A program made the translations under genes and the position numbers. This document shows, in pieces, positions 7,908 to 16,795 of a stretch of DNA of 64,000 nucleotides. Below the pieces are notes generated by a model. The model searched no databases. It was not told the origin of the DNA and worked only from the letters and a program-made list of their open reading frames with translations. Within the stretch, counting starts at the first letter, position 1; each line of letters opens with the position of its first letter. Source of the DNA: Nitratireductor pacificus pht-3B (lineage in GTDB: Bacteria > Pseudomonadota > Alphaproteobacteria > Rhizobiales > Rhizobiaceae); NCBI RefSeq assembly GCF_000300335.1, contig NZ_AMRM01000014.1, positions 1 to 64,000 on the forward strand, in the 5' to 3' direction.

Positions 7908-9004
7908 CGCGGCTTCCCGAAATCACCGTGCGCGGCGGCGCGGCGGAACGCGGAATGGCATATGGCGTCGCAGCCAGAGGGCAGATCGCCTCTGCCCTCG
8001 ATACCTATCGCGGCTTCTTCAAGAGACGGGGGGTGACCTGGGCCGAAGCGATGCTGACGGCGGCCGAATTCCGCGCGGTGATCGAGGCGCAATCTTCGGA
8101 CGCCGCCGAAGAGATCGAGGCGATCGGCAAGGGGAGCGGGCAGGGTGCCGACGCCATCACCCTGCTCAATGCGCGCACGGAGATCCTCTACTGGAGAATG
8201 CGCAAGGCCGAGGTCTTGCCCGCCGATGGCGCGGATGAATGTTCCGGCGTCATTGTCTGTCCGAAGCGAAGCCTCGACGGCACGCTGCTTCATGCGCAGA
8301 ACTGGGACTGGATGCCCGAGGCCGCCGATCACACGGTCGCGCTGCGCATTCTCGATCACGACGGTCCCAACGCGCTGCACTTCGTGGAAGCCGGCCAGCT
8401 TGCCCGACACGGCATGAATGCGGCGGGTTTGGCGATCTCGGCCATGGGGCTGCATTCGGATCGCGACTACGGGCGGCTCGGCCTGCCCAGCCCGGTCTTG
8501 CGCCGGCAGATGATCCATTCGGGCTCTCTGGGGGAGGCGATCGGCCTTGTCTACGGCTCGGACCCGTCATTCTCCCACGCGCTCGCCGCCAGCGATGCCG
8601 ATGGCGCCGCCGTGATCCTGGAATCCGCGCCGGGCCTGACGGAATGGCTGATGCCGAAGGACGGCGTGCTGACGCATACCAACCATTTCAAGAGCGATCC
8701 CGCACGGACCAAGCTTGTCGATATCAATCTGGCACGATGCCCCGACAGCCTGGTTCGCGATCAGCGGCTGATGCAGTTGCTCGCAACCAGCCCCATGCCA
8801 ATCGACCGCGAGGCCATCCAGGCCGCGTTGATGGACACGGCGCATTGTCCCGGCAGCCTGATGCGCGCGCCGGCGGCCCGGCCGGGCGGGCTCACTTCGG
8901 CCACGCTCTACTCGCTGATCATGGAGCCGGCGCTTGGCCGGGCATGGCTCGCGCTTCGCCCGTATCAGGGAACGCATTTCGAAGAATACAAGATCGCGCC
9001 GTGA
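7904..9004 (+). CDS. C45-family self-processing acyltransferase/amidohydrolase
   Basis: A 366-residue protein resembling isopenicillin-N acyltransferase (peptidase family C45, an Ntn hydrolase). Family members are made as one chain and cut themselves just before a cysteine, which becomes the N-terminal nucleophile. Here that residue is most likely C113 in the context GADECSGVIV, followed by the family pattern LLHAQNWDW. Later segments (EAGQLARHGMNAAGLAISAMGL, LTHTNHF) also fit. Known C45 activities include penicillin side-chain exchange and hydrolysis of beta-alanyl amines. Placed between a hydrolase and a peptide importer, it probably cleaves an imported amide (inference). No signal peptide is seen. 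Confidence 0.85.
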   Translation: MTRLPEITVRGGAAERGMAYGVAARGQIASALDTYRGFFKRRGVTWAEAMLTAAEFRAVIEAQSSDAAEEIEAIGKGSGQGADAITLLNARTEILYWRMRKAEVLPADGADECSGVIVCPKRSLDGTLLHAQNWDWMPEAADHTVALRILDHDGPNALHFVEAGQLARHGMNAAGLAISAMGLHSDRDYGRLGLPSPVLRRQMIHSGSLGEAIGLVYGSDPSFSHALAASDADGAAVILESAPGLTEWLMPKDGVLTHTNHFKSDPARTKLVDINLARCPDSLVRDQRLMQLLATSPMPIDREAIQAALMDTAHCPGSLMRAPAARPGGLTSATLYSLIMEPALGRAWLALRPYQGTHFEEYKIAP

Positions 9005-9036
9005 ACGCGGCAGACAATCCAAGGGAGGAGATCACA

Positions 9037-10587
9037 ATGAAGAAAACGCTCAGATATCTTGCCACGGCCGCCGGCCTGGCGATGCTCGTCGCGCCGGCCG
9101 GCGCGCAGCAGGTCACCCTGGCCATGCCGGGGGATATCCGCTCCATCGACTTCGGCGTCAATCGCGACGGCAATACCGACAATGTGCTGCATCATGTCGT
9201 GGAGGCGCTGGTTGCCTATCGCGATGATCTTTCCGTCGGGCCGCAACTCGCCGAATCCTGGGACGTGTCCGAGGACAGGCGCAGCTACACCTTCACGGTC
9301 CGCAAGGGCGCCGTTTTTCACAACGGCCAGCCGGTCACGGCAGCCGATGTCAAATGGTCGTGGGAACGGCTTCTTGCCGATGAAACAGGCTTTCTCTGCC
9401 AGAAGTGGTTCAAGGGCGGCTCTCTCGGCATCGACATTCAGACGATCGAAGCGCTGGACGAGCGCCGCGTTCGCTTCACGCTTGCCGAACCGAACGGCCT
9501 GTTTCTCGTTCGCATGGCGCACAAGGTTTGCCTGACCGGTATCATTCATCCCGATTCCGTCGGGCCGGACGGCAAGCTGGCCCAATTGATCGCTACTGGT
9601 CCGTTTACCATGGGGCGGCACGAAGCAGGGCAGTTCGTCGAGCTGAACCGCTTTACCGACTATGTTCCGCTCGATGCGCCGAAGGATGGTTACGCGGGGA
9701 GCCGCGAGACCTTTCTCGACAGCGTCCGCTTCATGGTCATAGCGGACACGGCGGCCGCCAAGACCGCACTGCTGGCGGGCGACATCGACATCCTGCCGCG
9801 GCTTGACCCGAACGCGATCGCCGAGATCGAGGCGGCCGAGGGGCTTGGTGTCAAGACCGTCGCCACACCCGAATGGCAGGTTGCGCTGATCCAGAACACC
9901 GATCCGCTCCTGAAGGACAGGCGCATCCGTCAGGCGATCAGTCACGCCATCGATATCAAGGGTCTGACGGCAGGGGCGACGAACGGGCTCGGCCAACCGA
10001 ATCCGTCGGCCATCGCGGGTGCCTCCGCATTCTTCGGACCGTTCTTTCAGGAAGGCCTCGGATACGATCCGGAGAAAGCCAAGGCTTTGCTGGGCGAGGC
10101 GGGCTATGACGGCCGGGCCATCAAGCTGATCACCAACGGGACCTATCCGTTCGACAACATCTCCGCCATCGCGATCCAGAGCATGCTGCAACAAGTCGGC
10201 ATCACGACTGAACTGGTGGTGATGGACTGGGCCAGCCAGTACGCCGCCTACAAGGAAGGCAAGTTCCAGATGATGGTGATGGGCTTTTCCGCGCGCACCG
10301 ATCCGACGCTGATGTTCGACGTCGTGGTCGATAGCAAGGAAAACCGGGCAAACGCCATCGCCGATGATCCGGAACTGATCGAGACGGTCAAGAAATCCGG
10401 TGTCAGCGGGGATGAGGCCGAACGGGCGCTCGAGTTCAAGAAGGCGCACCAGCTGATGGTTCAGGATGCGTCGGTCATCGGCCTGTTCAACCCGGCCCGC
10501 TCTGTCGGCGTCAACGATCGCGTCGAAGGCTATGAGGAATGGCCGCTCGAATCGCCCCGCCTGTGGGGTGTGCGCGCAGGCGGTTGA
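9037..10587 (+). CDS. Peptide/oligopeptide ABC transporter substrate-binding protein (family 5)
   Basis: 516 residues, beginning with a Sec signal peptide (MKKTLRYLATAAG...APAGAQ). The body has the family 5 pattern LAESWDVSEDRRSYTFTVRKG followed by FHNGQPVTAADVKWSWERL, and the typical AISHAIDIKGL region. It is periplasmic and delivers substrate to the permeases encoded next. ATG 9037 is chosen for the strong GGGAGGAG upstream and the signal peptide. Family 5 proteins bind di- and oligopeptides but also other amides and glycosides, so the ligand here need not be a peptide. Confidence 0.92.
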   Translation: MKKTLRYLATAAGLAMLVAPAGAQQVTLAMPGDIRSIDFGVNRDGNTDNVLHHVVEALVAYRDDLSVGPQLAESWDVSEDRRSYTFTVRKGAVFHNGQPVTAADVKWSWERLLADETGFLCQKWFKGGSLGIDIQTIEALDERRVRFTLAEPNGLFLVRMAHKVCLTGIIHPDSVGPDGKLAQLIATGPFTMGRHEAGQFVELNRFTDYVPLDAPKDGYAGSRETFLDSVRFMVIADTAAAKTALLAGDIDILPRLDPNAIAEIEAAEGLGVKTVATPEWQVALIQNTDPLLKDRRIRQAISHAIDIKGLTAGATNGLGQPNPSAIAGASAFFGPFFQEGLGYDPEKAKALLGEAGYDGRAIKLITNGTYPFDNISAIAIQSMLQQVGITTELVVMDWASQYAAYKEGKFQMMVMGFSARTDPTLMFDVVVDSKENRANAIADDPELIETVKKSGVSGDEAERALEFKKAHQLMVQDASVIGLFNPARSVGVNDRVEGYEEWPLESPRLWGVRAGG

Positions 10588-10620
10588 GCCTGCGCCGGTT
10601 CCCGCCAAGAGAGGAATGCT

Positions 10621-11562
10621 ATGTGGGCCTATGCCTTGAAGCGGATCGTCTCGGCGATCCCGACGATGATACTCGCCTCGGTGATGGTCTTCGGTCTCAT
10701 GCGCCTGATCCCCGGCGATCCGGCAATGCTGTTCATCGGCGAGATCGACGATCCCGCCGTTCTTGAGGCCAAGCGGCGCGAGCTTGGCCTCGATCAGCCT
10801 CTTGTCATGCAGTATCTCAACTGGGCGGGCGGCATGCTGCGCGGCGACATGGGTGTTTCGGTCCAGACCGGCCGCCCCGTCGCCGGCGAGATCGCCGCCG
10901 CCTTTCCGGTAACGGCCATCGTCGTTGTGGTCGCGACGGCCCTCGCGGCGCTTGTCGCCATCCCTGCAGGGATCGTCGCGGGTTGGAAGCAGAACAGCAA
11001 GACCGACGCCACGATCGTCAGCATCGCGACCTTGTGCCTTTCGATCCCCGGATTCTGGACAGCACTGCTGCTGCTCACCTTTCTGGGCGCGAAATGGAAG
11101 CTGCTGCCAACGGTCGGCTATGTGTCTGTCTTTGACGATGCGCGCGCCGGCGCAATCTACCTGATCATGCCGGTGATCGCGCTGGTGCTGACGGAAGTTG
11201 CCGTCCTGACCCGCATGTCACGGGCGAGCACCATCGAGGTGATGGGGCTCGAATATGTGACCCATGCCCGGGCCAAGGGAATGGGGGAGCGGCGCGTGCT
11301 GTGGCGGCACGTCTTTCCCAATGCGTTCGCCCCGACCCTCACCGTGCTGGGGTTGATCCTCGGCCACCTGCTGGGCGGTGTGGTGGTGATCGAGCAGATG
11401 TTCAGTCTGCCGGGCCTCGGCCGCCTGATGGTGGGCGCCATCTTCGCCCGCGACTACGCCATCGTGCAGGGCGTCCTGATCTTCATCGTCGTGATCTACG
11501 TCGTCCTGAACACGGTGATCGACCTTCTTTATCCCGTCTTCGATCCGAGGGTGAAACTATGA
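10621..11562 (+). CDS. Peptide ABC transporter permease (DppB type)
   Basis: A 313-residue membrane protein with six predicted helices. It has the DppB/OppB landmarks MRLIPGDPA near residue 30, a soluble loop with ELGLDQPLVMQYLNW, and the EAA-like segment EYVTHARAKGMGERRVLWRHVFPNA. An AGAGAGGA precedes the ATG. Its stop overlaps the start of the second permease gene (ATGA). Confidence 0.93.
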   Translation: MWAYALKRIVSAIPTMILASVMVFGLMRLIPGDPAMLFIGEIDDPAVLEAKRRELGLDQPLVMQYLNWAGGMLRGDMGVSVQTGRPVAGEIAAAFPVTAIVVVVATALAALVAIPAGIVAGWKQNSKTDATIVSIATLCLSIPGFWTALLLLTFLGAKWKLLPTVGYVSVFDDARAGAIYLIMPVIALVLTEVAVLTRMSRASTIEVMGLEYVTHARAKGMGERRVLWRHVFPNAFAPTLTVLGLILGHLLGGVVVIEQMFSLPGLGRLMVGAIFARDYAIVQGVLIFIVVIYVVLNTVIDLLYPVFDPRVKL

Positions 11563-12392
11563 GCATCCTGAATCGCTTCCTGACGAACCGGTTGAACGCT
11601 TCCCTGGGACTGATGCTGATTTCCGTCTTCCTGCTGGCCGCGATACTCGGCAGTGTCTGGACACCGCACGATCCGCTCCTGGTCAACTTCGGCGACCGGC
11701 TGCGACCGCCGGGCGGGGACTATTGGCTGGGCACCGACCAGTATGGCAGGGACACCTTCTCACGCATTCTGGTCGGAGCACGGGAAAGCCTGACGATCTC
11801 GAGCCTGTCGGTTGCCGTCGCCGTCGTCTCCGGAACCGTGATCGGCGCACTTGCCGGCTATTTCGCAGGCCTGGTCGACCGTGCCATCGGCACGGTGATG
11901 GACGCGTTGATCGCGTTTCCCAGCCTGCTTCTGGCATTGGGGATCGTGGCGGCCGTGGGGCCGGGAAAATACGGTGTCATCGTGGCGCTCGGTGTCTCCT
12001 ATGCGCCGGGTGTCGCACGGATCGTCCGTGCCACGGTGATGAGCCTGCGCGGCAGGGACTTCATTGACAGCGCCCGTGCGCTCGGCAATTCCCACGCCAG
12101 CACATTGATCCGCCATGTCCTTCCCAACTGCATTGCCCCCGTCGCGGTCATCGGCACCTCGCTTTTTGCGACAGCGTTGCTGTCGGAAAGCGCGCTGGCC
12201 TTCCTCGGCCTGGGCGTGCCGCCGCCAAATCCGACATGGGGAGGCATGCTGGCCGATACGAAACAGTTTGCCACCTCGGCGGTCTGGCTGGTTCTGGCAC
12301 CGGGCCTTGCGATCTCGATGACGCTTCTGGCGGTCAACCTGCTGGGTGACGCGCTGCGCGATTTCTTCGATCCGCGAATGGAGCAGGTGTGA
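11559..12392 (+). CDS. Peptide ABC transporter permease (DppC type)
   Basis: A 277-residue membrane protein. The loop after the first helix carries the DppC hallmark GTDQYGRDTFSRILVGARESL, and the EAA segment is DFIDSARALGNSHASTLIRHVLPNC. The end, LLGDALRDFFDPRM, is the conserved C-terminus of the subfamily. The ATG at 11559 overlaps the DppB stop. Confidence 0.94.
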   Translation: MSILNRFLTNRLNASLGLMLISVFLLAAILGSVWTPHDPLLVNFGDRLRPPGGDYWLGTDQYGRDTFSRILVGARESLTISSLSVAVAVVSGTVIGALAGYFAGLVDRAIGTVMDALIAFPSLLLALGIVAAVGPGKYGVIVALGVSYAPGVARIVRATVMSLRGRDFIDSARALGNSHASTLIRHVLPNCIAPVAVIGTSLFATALLSESALAFLGLGVPPPNPTWGGMLADTKQFATSAVWLVLAPGLAISMTLLAVNLLGDALRDFFDPRMEQV

Positions 12393-12394
12393 TC

Positions 12395-14155
12395 ATGGAC
12401 ACGATGAGCGAAAACCTGCTGGAAGTCAGGGGCCTGACCCTCGCCTTGCAGAACCGCTTCGGTCTCTATCGCGAGATCATCCAGGATGTGAACCTGAACC
12501 TCAAGCAGGGGCATGTTCACGCCGTTGTGGGCGAGTCCGGGTCCGGCAAGACGATGCTGGCGCGTTCGCTGGTCGGGCTTCTGCCGCGGGGCATTGCCCG
12601 GGTGGCGGGCAGCGTTGCGTTTGATGGCGAGCATCTCGATCGGTTCTCGGAAAAGGATTTCCGCCACATCCGCGGCCCCCGTATCGGTTTCGTCTTTCAG
12701 GAGCCCATGCTCTCTCTGAACCCTGCGATCACGGTGGGAAACCAGATGCGCGAGGGGTTGCGCCTGCACACCAGGCTGAGCCGCGCGGAGGTCGACGAGA
12801 CCTGTCTTGCCATGCTGGCGCGTGTCGGGATCCGCAATCCGAAAGGCGCCTTTCACGCCTATCCAAGCGAGTATTCCGGTGGGATGCGGCAACGCATCAT
12901 GCTGGCCTCGGTCCTTGCTCTGAAACCGCGTCTGCTGATCGCCGATGAGCCGACGACGGCGCTCGATGCCATTATCCAGCGCGAGGTTCTGGACCTGATG
13001 GCTGAAATGACGCGCGAGTCCGGTACGTCGGTCCTGCTGATCACCCACGATCTCGGGCTGGTCGGCGAGTATGCGCAGGATGTGACGGTGATGCGTCACG
13101 GCAGCGTGGTGGAGGAGGGGAGCATTGCGGACACCTTCCGGCGCCCGCAGCAAGAATATACCCGGCTGCTGCTTGCCGCGAGCCCGAAGCGGGCAGACCG
13201 GAAAACGCCCGCGCCGGCCCTGGCGCCTCTGCTGTCGGTACACGACCTGTCTGTGACGTTCGCGGGCAGGCGCAAATGGCCCTGGTCCCCGAGAGGTGTG
13301 TTTCAGGCCGTGCATTCCGTCAGCCTGGAACTGCAGGAGGGCGAGAACCTCGCCATCGTCGGCGAATCCGGATCCGGCAAAACCACGCTGGGCCGGGCGA
13401 TTACGGGCCTGCAGTCGTATACGGACGGCCGGGTCATGGTGGATGGCGTGCATTTCGATCCCAGGGACCGGCGACAATGGCAACAGATGCGCTCGGTCAT
13501 GCAGGTGGTGTTCCAGGACCCGGCTTCATCATTGAACCCGCGCTTTCGGATCGGCGCCCTGATCGGCGAGGGGCTTCGCCATTCCGAGCGCTGCGATCCG
13601 CGCGAGACGAAGGCCCGCGTGCTTGCCTGCATGCGCGACGTCGGACTGGAAGAGAGCCAGATCGACAAGTTTCCCCATGAGCTGTCCGGCGGTCAAAAGC
13701 AGCGCGTCGCGATAGCCCGCGCGATCATCATGAAGCCGCGCATCATTCTTGCGGATGAACCCGTCTCGGCGCTGGATCTCACCGTCCAGGCCCAGGTTCT
13801 GAAAGTGATGATGGAGCTGCAGGAGAAATTCGGCTTCTCGTTCCTGTTCGTCTCGCATGATCTGGCGGTGGTCGAGAGGGTCGCCAACCGCGTTATGGTC
13901 ATGCGCCACGGCCGGGTGATCGAGGTCGCCTCGCGCGATCGCATCTTCGATCGGCCCCTGCATCCCTACACGCGCCGGCTCCTGTCGGCTTCGGCCGTCG
14001 TGGCCGAGGACGGCAAGGGCGGCTTCGACGTCGCAGCCCGGCGCGTGCCGGACCGCCCGGCGGGTCTGGAAGACCTGCCCTACTACCAAGACGGGTCGGC
14101 CTATCGCATCGCCGAAGCCGAACCCGATCATTTCGTTGCACTCGCGAAGGACTGA
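12395..14155 (+). CDS. Fused dual ATP-binding protein of the peptide ABC transporter (DppD-DppF/GsiA type)
   Basis: About 586 residues made of two complete ABC ATPase domains, so one gene replaces the usual dppD and dppF. Each half has a Walker A GESGSGKT, a signature (YSGGMRQRIML in the first, LSGGQKQRVAIARAI in the second), a Walker B with DEP and the H-loop (LLITHDL, LFVSHDL). Each half is followed by the oligopeptide-type C-terminal extension with RPQQEYTRLLL or RPLHPYTRRLL. Start choice is uncertain: GTG 12389 overlaps the upstream stop, while ATG 12395 and ATG 12404 are alternatives. Confidence 0.92.
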   Translation: MDTMSENLLEVRGLTLALQNRFGLYREIIQDVNLNLKQGHVHAVVGESGSGKTMLARSLVGLLPRGIARVAGSVAFDGEHLDRFSEKDFRHIRGPRIGFVFQEPMLSLNPAITVGNQMREGLRLHTRLSRAEVDETCLAMLARVGIRNPKGAFHAYPSEYSGGMRQRIMLASVLALKPRLLIADEPTTALDAIIQREVLDLMAEMTRESGTSVLLITHDLGLVGEYAQDVTVMRHGSVVEEGSIADTFRRPQQEYTRLLLAASPKRADRKTPAPALAPLLSVHDLSVTFAGRRKWPWSPRGVFQAVHSVSLELQEGENLAIVGESGSGKTTLGRAITGLQSYTDGRVMVDGVHFDPRDRRQWQQMRSVMQVVFQDPASSLNPRFRIGALIGEGLRHSERCDPRETKARVLACMRDVGLEESQIDKFPHELSGGQKQRVAIARAIIMKPRIILADEPVSALDLTVQAQVLKVMMELQEKFGFSFLFVSHDLAVVERVANRVMVMRHGRVIEVASRDRIFDRPLHPYTRRLLSASAVVAEDGKGGFDVAARRVPDRPAGLEDLPYYQDGSAYRIAEAEPDHFVALAKD

Positions 14156-14161
14156 CCTGTC

Positions 14162-14980
14162 ATGAAAGCCACCCTTATCCAGATGAATGCCGGAGCGGAC
14201 CCGTCGGCGAACATCGCAACGGCCCACCGCCTGATCGAGCAGGCCGTTGTCCAGGAACGCCCGGACCTGATCGTCTTGCCGGAGTGCTTCACGTCGTTCG
14301 GAGGCACGGCCGAAACGCAGATGGCGGCCGCCGAGCCATGCCCCGGCGGCGCCGGTTACGAGATGCTGGCAGGCATGGCCCGTCAGCACGGCGTCTTCAT
14401 CCACGGGGGGTCACTGACCGAGCTGAAGGATGGCCGACGCCACAACACCAGCTTCGTCTTCGACCGTGCGGGCCGCGAGGTCGCGGCTTACCGCAAGATG
14501 CACCTCTTCTCGATCACCGCTCCAGACGGCACCGTCTACGACGAAGGCAGGGTCTATACCGCCGGCGACGATGTCGTTACCTACGATATGGATGGCGTCC
14601 TGGTGGGCTGCGCGATCTGCTACGATATGCGTTTTCCCGAACTGTTTCGCGCCCTGATCGAGAAAGGCGCGGAAGTGATCGTCATCCCGGCCGCCTTCAC
14701 CCTGCAGACGGGCAAGGAGCATTGGGAACCGCTTCTGCGCGCCCGCGCGATCGAAACGCAGTGCTATGTCCTCGCGCCGGGGCAGGAGGGGCGCTACGAA
14801 GAGGATGGCGAGACCCTTTACACCTATGGGCACAGCCTTATTGTCGATCCGTGGGGCGGCGTCATCGCACGCCGTCCTCTGGGTGAGGGGCTGGTGAGCG
14901 CCCGCCTGGAGCGGGATGCCATCGCGCGCGCCCGGCGGCTGATCCCGCTGGCCTCGCATCGGCGGCTTCCCGCAGCTTGA
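14162..14980 (+). CDS. Carbon-nitrogen hydrolase (nitrilase superfamily, Nit2/omega-amidase-like)
   Basis: 272 residues with the full nitrilase triad: E41 in LPECF, K112 in YRKMHLF and C153 in GCAICYDMRFPELFRAL. The motif set ICYDMRFPE plus AFTLQTGKEHWEPLLRARAIE matches the Nit/omega-amidase branch, which hydrolyses amides of short dicarboxylic or oxo acids. It lies seven bases after the ATPase gene in the same operon, so it probably removes an amide nitrogen from an intermediate (inference). No signal peptide is present. Confidence 0.88.
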   Translation: MKATLIQMNAGADPSANIATAHRLIEQAVVQERPDLIVLPECFTSFGGTAETQMAAAEPCPGGAGYEMLAGMARQHGVFIHGGSLTELKDGRRHNTSFVFDRAGREVAAYRKMHLFSITAPDGTVYDEGRVYTAGDDVVTYDMDGVLVGCAICYDMRFPELFRALIEKGAEVIVIPAAFTLQTGKEHWEPLLRARAIETQCYVLAPGQEGRYEEDGETLYTYGHSLIVDPWGGVIARRPLGEGLVSARLERDAIARARRLIPLASHRRLPAA

Positions 14981-15000
14981 GCGAAACCGAAAGGGTGCTG

Positions 15001-15918
15001 ATGAACGTGGCCAGTGCAAAACCTGCGCGCAGTAGAAGTCATATCGAGCCGGAGGATTTCGCCCGCCGTCTCCTGCGCCTCTTTCATCAGGACGGACTGG
15101 CGCCGGGAGACAAGCTGAGCGAGCGCAAGCTCGCAGTGCAGCTCTCGGTCTCGCGCACCCCGATTCGTGCGGCGCTCCAGCATCTCCTGGACGACGGCGT
15201 GGTGGCCCGCAACGAGAATCAGAAATGGATTCTCGCCACCCTGCCGGATCCCGACCCCGGCCAGCCGACAATTCCGAATGACGAGGCAGGTGGGCTGGGC
15301 ATGCGCATCTGCGAAGATCGCCGCACCGGTGTGCTGGCCGACAGCTTCACGGAAACCGAGCTTTTGAAGCGGTACGACGTCACCCGCACCGAACTGGGCC
15401 GCGCCCTCGTGGCGCTGGCCTCCGACGGCATTGTCGAACGTTCCAGCGGCTATGGCTGGCATTTCGCTTCGCTCCTCGACAGTGAAGAGCGACGATTGCA
15501 ATCCTATGAGTTTCGGATCGCCCTGGAACCGGCGGGAATGCGGATGCCGGGCTTCCGGCCGGAACCGCTCCGGCTCGGACACCAGCGCAGCCTGCACGAA
15601 GCGCTCGTCGCCGGCGGTTACAAGACCGCGAACCCCCATGACCTTTTCGAGATCAACGCCGATTTCCATGCCATGCTGGCGGACTTCTCAGGCAATGAGT
15701 TCATCATCCAGGCGATGCGGCAGCAGAACAAGCTGCGGCGCATCTCCGAATATGCGACCACATCCGACCCCCGCCGGGTCCTGCAATCCTGCAGGGAACA
15801 CCTGATGATCATCGAGGCGGTGGAAGAGGGCGATTATCAATGGGCCTCTTCGCTGATGGAGAGGCATCTGCAGACGGTGCGCCGGGTCATCCAGCGCAAC
15901 CTTGCCCGGCCGGGGTGA
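15001..15918 (+). CDS. GntR-family regulator with an apparent second winged helix and an FCD-like domain
   Basis: 305 residues. The first winged helix is at about residues 15-75 with the GntR pattern GDKLSERKLAVQLSVSRTPIRAAL. A second, shorter helix-turn-helix-like segment follows at about residues 110-150 (FTETELLKRYDVTRTELGRALVALASDGIVER), then an all-helical FCD-like ligand domain ending with a run around MERHLQTVRRVI. FadR-type regulators usually have about 230 residues, so this one is longer by roughly one winged helix. ATG 15001 is preferred for GAAAGGG upstream; TTG 14977 overlaps the nitrilase stop. It probably controls the flanking catabolic genes. Its 3' end overlaps the convergent aldolase gene by 32 bp. 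Confidence 0.82.
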   Translation: MNVASAKPARSRSHIEPEDFARRLLRLFHQDGLAPGDKLSERKLAVQLSVSRTPIRAALQHLLDDGVVARNENQKWILATLPDPDPGQPTIPNDEAGGLGMRICEDRRTGVLADSFTETELLKRYDVTRTELGRALVALASDGIVERSSGYGWHFASLLDSEERRLQSYEFRIALEPAGMRMPGFRPEPLRLGHQRSLHEALVAGGYKTANPHDLFEINADFHAMLADFSGNEFIIQAMRQQNKLRRISEYATTSDPRRVLQSCREHLMIIEAVEEGDYQWASSLMERHLQTVRRVIQRNLARPG

Positions 15919-16633
15919 TGCCGGCGCGCTCCAGCAGGACAGCCAGCCCGGTCAGCAGGACATCCTGTTCCTCGGCGACAGCGGTGATCGCCGCTCCCTG
16001 ATCGCGGGCGAGATCGCGTTCCCCGTTGCGCCATGCCGGCATGATCCATGGCTTTCCCGCGACCTTGGCGGCGTTGATGATCTTCTGGATATCTTCGCGG
16101 TCGGCATCGGTGAAACCATAATGGCCCCGTCCCCGGGACAGTGAAAGGTCGGACGGCCCGATGAAAACACCATCGACAGTTTCCAAAGCGAGGATGGCTT
16201 CCACATCGCAAAGCGCACCCGCGGTCTCGATCATCGGATAGCAACGCGTTTTGCGGTTCTGTTCGATGAAATACGCAGGCGTGGGGGCACCGTAGCGCAC
16301 GGACCTGCCGCCGGCATAGCTGCGCCGTCCCAGCGGCGCGAACTTCGCATAGCTGCAGATCTCCTGCGCATGATCAAAATTCTCGATATGCGGGATGATG
16401 ACGGAATCCGCGCCGAGGTCGAGCATCTGCTGGACCGGGCTCATCGCCGGCGCCAGGGTCTTCGCATGAACCTGGAAACCCCGCGCCTTGGCCAGGCAGA
16501 TGAATGTGTCGATCGCCCCGAGATCAAAGGTGCCGTGTTCGATATCGAGTATGAGATGCCGGACCTGAAGCGGATCGAGCATCTCGGTCAGCCACAGATT
16601 GGGAGACGACAGCCAGAAGGCGGATTGGTTCAT
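15887..16633 (-). CDS. HpcH/HpaI-family aldolase
   Basis: A 248-residue cytoplasmic class II aldolase. Conserved pieces are LILDIEHGTFDL, VIIPHIENFDHA, RRSYAGGRSVRYG, the metal-ligand region MIETAGAL, and GVFIGPSDLSLSRG. Family members cleave 2-keto-3-deoxy or 4-hydroxy-2-oxo acids to pyruvate plus an aldehyde, or run the reverse. A good AAAGGA lies eight bases before the ATG, inside an inverted repeat at 16633-16655. It is read convergently to the GntR gene and divergently from the aminotransferase. The oxo acid made by the aminotransferase is a possible substrate (inference). Confidence 0.88.
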   Translation of the reverse strand: MNQSAFWLSSPNLWLTEMLDPLQVRHLILDIEHGTFDLGAIDTFICLAKARGFQVHAKTLAPAMSPVQQMLDLGADSVIIPHIENFDHAQEICSYAKFAPLGRRSYAGGRSVRYGAPTPAYFIEQNRKTRCYPMIETAGALCDVEAILALETVDGVFIGPSDLSLSRGRGHYGFTDADREDIQKIINAAKVAGKPWIMPAWRNGERDLARDQGAAITAVAEEQDVLLTGLAVLLERAGITPAGQGCAG

Positions 16634-16655
16634 TATATTGGTCCTTTCAATATAA
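16633..16655. promoter_or_regulatory. Perfect inverted repeat over the aldolase ribosome-binding site
   Basis: The arms TTATATTG (16633-16640) and CAATATAA (16648-16655) are perfectly complementary around GTCCTTT. On the minus strand the spacer reads AAAGGAC, so the Shine-Dalgarno sequence lies exactly in the loop and the last arm base is the A of the aldolase ATG. It may be a regulator site or an RNA hairpin acting on translation. Confidence 0.55.
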
Positions 16656-16795
16656 AAAATACCATAATATGCCTATCAAACCGGCGTCAATTGGAATATT
16701 AATATATTACCCTGCTGAGCATGGCTGTCGCCTGCCTGGGCGGCCGACAAGCGCATGCGCATGGTTTTATGGGCTCAAGAATCTCTGGAGGTAGG

